In this document: one piece after another, positions 7,301 to 8,401 of the stretch | Numbering within the stretch: the stretch's first letter is position 1 | Layout of the letters: each line of letters begins with the position of its first letter | DNA from: an uncultured Verrucomicrobiales bacterium | GTDB lineage: Bacteria; Verrucomicrobiota; Verrucomicrobiia; Verrucomicrobiales; Akkermansiaceae | Assembly: GCA_937885815.1 (NCBI GenBank) | Contig: CALABM010000088.1 | Span: 1-8,401 of the forward strand | Reading direction: 5' to 3' | DNA: 8,401 nt | Notes under the pieces: model-generated | Seen by the model: only the letters and a program-made list of their open reading frames with translations | Told to the model about the DNA's origin: nothing | The model's database searches: none | Made by a program: the position numbers and the translations under genes

Positions 7301-8401
7301 TGCCGTCAGCAATCAGCAGCTGGACATGAGTGGACATCGCTATCTGGCTGTTGCTGCGGAGAAAGATGCTGAGTTTAGCGGCGGTATTACTTTGGCAGCC
7401 GGACAGGGCTACCTGTTCTCCACTACAACCGGTGGCAAGTTGACACTGAATAGTGAGCTGGATTCCTCTCGCTCTCTGGTGGTGGATGCCCAAGGGCTGA
7501 CTGGTGGAACTGTTGTGCTTGCCGGTAATGATTCATGGAGCGGTGATATTACTGTACGTGGTCACCGGGACAACAATGGCAAGGGCGACATCATTCTGCA
7601 GCTCGGTCAGGATATGGCGACTGACGGTAGATTAACACTCATTCAGGGAGGTACGTTTGATTTGGGCGGCCACAACTTGAGCGTCAGCGGAACTATTGTA
7701 TTAGACGGTGGCATGCTGGTTAACTCCGGCGCAACAGGTGAATTGATTTTCGACTGCTCTGCCCAAGACCTGACTTCTGCAGCTAATCTTTCTCTAAGTA
7801 ATGTTCGCAAAATCGGCAGCAATCTGCTTTCTCTGAGCGGTAACAATGCCCTCGGCCAATTCTATGTGGATGAGGGTACCCTCCGGCTGGCATCGGATGG
7901 CGCGTTGGCTAGTGGTTCCACCGTCCATCTGGGGGACGGCACAACCCTTGATAATTGTACTCATGCGCTGAATGCGAACGTAACTGTAAGTAATGGGGCT
8001 GCTCAAATAATCAGTTCTAATAATGACAAGATTGTCATACGGGGTAACGTGAATTTGGCAGATGGCGTGCAACTGACCCTTGGTGGTAGCAACACTTCCT
8101 CTGTCACCCTGAGTGGCGAAACCATCGGTACGACCGGTTCTTCCTTGGTTGTAAATGCTAGCCAACTTATACTCGATAAGCAAACTGGTATTTCGGTTAA
8201 TGGCAATTTGATAATGAATGGTAATGCCACCATCTATTCCCGCGGCAGCGCCGATGCCATGGAGCGAAACTTTGAGCGTATTATCGTCAATAGCGGTAAA
8301 TTGACTATCGGGGAAGAAAGCTGGAGCACCATCTGGAATATCAATGCGCTGGAAGGTTCCGGTGAGCTCTGCTGGGAATCCACTACGAATCACTACAGCT
8401 C
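4308..8401 (+). CDS. S6-family (IgA protease/SPATE-like) serine peptidase autotransporter, 3' end outside window
   Basis: A secreted serine endopeptidase; 1364 codons are visible without a stop. An in-frame TGA at 4302-4304 rules out any upstream start. Residues 1-30 are a signal peptide (RR, a hydrophobic core, AQA before Gly31). The mature start TYTDFGQNKGRYTVG (40-54) is the S6 signature. The chymotrypsin-like triad is His116 in YIATVAHNG, Asp161 in HDYMLQRQSKVQTDV and Ser268 in GGDSGSPVYIYN. The passenger then follows SPATE order: NLVFDAAEGSLNN, WRKIGAGDLYIDGTG, LGGTGTTYLQQQ and LDMHGNSMEW correspond to the KLGEGTL, TVVLNQQ and LDLNGN segments of EspP-type proteins. Beyond about residue 785 come degenerate autotransporter-associated beta-strand repeats. 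The outer-membrane barrel is not in the window; with 1364 residues before any barrel, the protein exceeds typical SPATEs (about 1300-1400 in total). Rare codons ATA, TTA, AGA and AGG occur more than in secDF. Substrate unknown; mucin-type glycoproteins or immunoglobulin are family-based guesses. Confidence 0.95.
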   Translation, partial: MKLHLPPSLRRCLLAVMTIAVGIASPVAQAGIRHSDVLLQTYTDFGQNKGRYTVGTQVNALLQYIRDTEGGISISYTDGQPDFFISNEQGMINFSSAVDGGPDAAIGPNYIATVAHNGVNSASYGERVVGGEHALNYQAIDIRGTGFRLVAPEGMWGGTHDYMLQRQSKVQTDVVWNPVSTITDAAEMNGNYVYHAGGGGMGDWVDGREISTCGGYVYITGGIMSVTSYQNYSDKGSFVVRQNLWYGEYLEGASETHPLPNAVRGGDSGSPVYIYNEATGQYEYVGAQEGIAGNSHNWTAGNTKWTAETMESFNVHVDMSAVNTVYLNAIATQGETISMDGYSTTIWTGAVTNAAGDSLASYKGVKTGLNTWNDLSNLKDVQNWYAYNASGGSGGYLNQSILDLFYNENLVFDAAEGSLNNSIVLKDTVDLGIGYAEFNGGRFTITSESGEDNQFDHAGYVINEGAEVHLQLRNPDNRMTEWRKIGAGDLYIDGTGNTNALLNLGGTGTTYLQQQNGYAAYNVLVNTGATVVIQDLNQIVRDFTFGAGGGALDMHGNSMEWRTTSDAEGRFTINALTEEAMISNSSGDVTLTYTEGGDTKYLGSFRDTKDASLTIDYQGGGTWELNSIHTDLSNNNGSGLIVSNGKVLFVGTHTVHGMGSLNGRGGARLELANDWHYADAAMNVTVRNGARFELGSHARLTGNITVNEGGTFVMREGVQNRMEYVEGGVFLEDTTRYAAFYGLKGNIALAGNMRVEFSDGATSTLTYNGNISGAGSLDISLGTKGGILELGGDNSGFTGTKKIESGGVVLLSADAMGDTSVNKWIVSADGWIANHALSSAQLLTQVNEGSTGTLALSNDTTEQLDMSRHEWLTLGAASGRTVQYGEQGTQETLKAVLGAWRLGGGGGELVVNYKLSGANNLILGATGYSSGVVTLTNTQNDFSGDIIFTGAGIVLNTVEDALGNSVLNLVYGNAFGLTNADAITKNVDVASDGMVTVDAVSNQQLDMSGHRYLAVAAEKDAEFSGGITLAAGQGYLFSTTTGGKLTLNSELDSSRSLVVDAQGLTGGTVVLAGNDSWSGDITVRGHRDNNGKGDIILQLGQDMATDGRLTLIQGGTFDLGGHNLSVSGTIVLDGGMLVNSGATGELIFDCSAQDLTSAANLSLSNVRKIGSNLLSLSGNNALGQFYVDEGTLRLASDGALASGSTVHLGDGTTLDNCTHALNANVTVSNGAAQIISSNNDKIVIRGNVNLADGVQLTLGGSNTSSVTLSGETIGTTGSSLVVNASQLILDKQTGISVNGNLIMNGNATIYSRGSADAMERNFERIIVNSGKLTIGEESWSTIWNINALEGSGELCWESTTNHYS
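4514..4520 (+). repeat. G7 homopolymer inside the S6 protease coding region
   Basis: Seven consecutive G span the codons GAG GGG GGG of residues 69-71, between the DFGQNKG signature and the catalytic histidine. In this copy the frame is ON, since the family motifs on both sides are in one frame. A gain or loss of one G would shift the frame before the active site, so it is a candidate slipped-strand tract. Confidence 0.6.
6660..7916 (+). repeat. Four degenerate autotransporter-associated beta-strand repeats in the S6 passenger
   Basis: Protein-level repeats of the pattern G-x-L-x-L-x-G-x-N-x-(F/W)-x-G, then a strand rich in G, V and I, then a leucine-rich strand and A-(L/M)-G. Units are at residues about 785-818 (GGILELGGDNSGFTG), 930-964 (SGVVTLTNTQNDFSG), 1066-1101 (GGTVVLAGNDSWSG) and 1170-1203 (LSLSGNNALG, then GTLRLASDGAL). 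They probably form rungs of a right-handed beta-helix stalk. DNA identity between the units is low, so they are old duplications rather than recent tandem copies. Confidence 0.7.

Noticed and set aside
7794..8393. 199-codon minus-strand open frame
   Set aside because: Antisense to the beta-helix part of the protease, which is open without interruption and carries repeat motifs.
1..8401. CRISPR array, tRNA, rRNA, insertion sequence or att site
   Set aside because: No regularly spaced direct repeats, cloverleaf sequences, transposase motifs or flanking target duplications were seen by eye.

Overview
The window looks like a chromosomal segment of a Gram-negative bacterium of moderate-to-high GC. 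My best guess is a Verrucomicrobiota relative, Akkermansia-like. This rests on a fused SecD-SecF translocase, an exported single-CxxC thioredoxin-like protein of a type I associate with the Planctomycetes/Verrucomicrobia group, a giant surface protein with autotransporter-associated beta-strand repeats, and start codons without Shine-Dalgarno motifs. It is an inference, because no rRNA or other marker gene is present.

Layout. (1) Bases 1-2570, minus strand: most of a secDF gene, complete at its N-terminus and running off the left edge before its stop. (2) 2571-2706: a divergent intergenic region with a good secDF promoter and a near-palindrome over its -35 box. (3) 2707-2949, plus: a small ribbon-helix-helix DNA-binding protein without a visible toxin or antitoxin partner. 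(4) 3109-4059, plus: an exported thioredoxin-fold protein with a helical, TPR-like C-terminal half, ended by a strong intrinsic terminator at 4085-4121. (5) 4122-4307: a regulatory stretch with two inverted repeats and a T8 tract in an AT-rich block. (6) 4308-8401, plus: the first 1364 codons of a very large gene running off the right edge.

The last gene is the highlight. It encodes a secreted S6-family serine endopeptidase of the IgA-protease/SPATE type. It has a signal peptide, the family's mature N-terminal DFGQNKG signature, a His116/Asp161/Ser268 triad with GDSGSP, and a SPATE-like beta-helix passenger. Degenerate autotransporter-associated beta-strand repeats extend the passenger. The best known S6 members come from Proteobacteria that colonise mucosa, so this gene in this context deserves attention. 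A G7 run in its early coding region and the T8 run in its leader are candidate phase-variation tracts.

How the parts may work together: SecDF would help pull exported precursors, including the two signal-peptide proteins here, across the inner membrane. The thioredoxin-like protein could act on envelope thiols. The terminator and separate promoters suggest that the protease is transcribed on its own. Apart from general export, no pathway link among the four genes can be shown from sequence. Several long open frames on the opposite strands, including a 739-codon frame antisense to secDF, are shadows and are not annotated.
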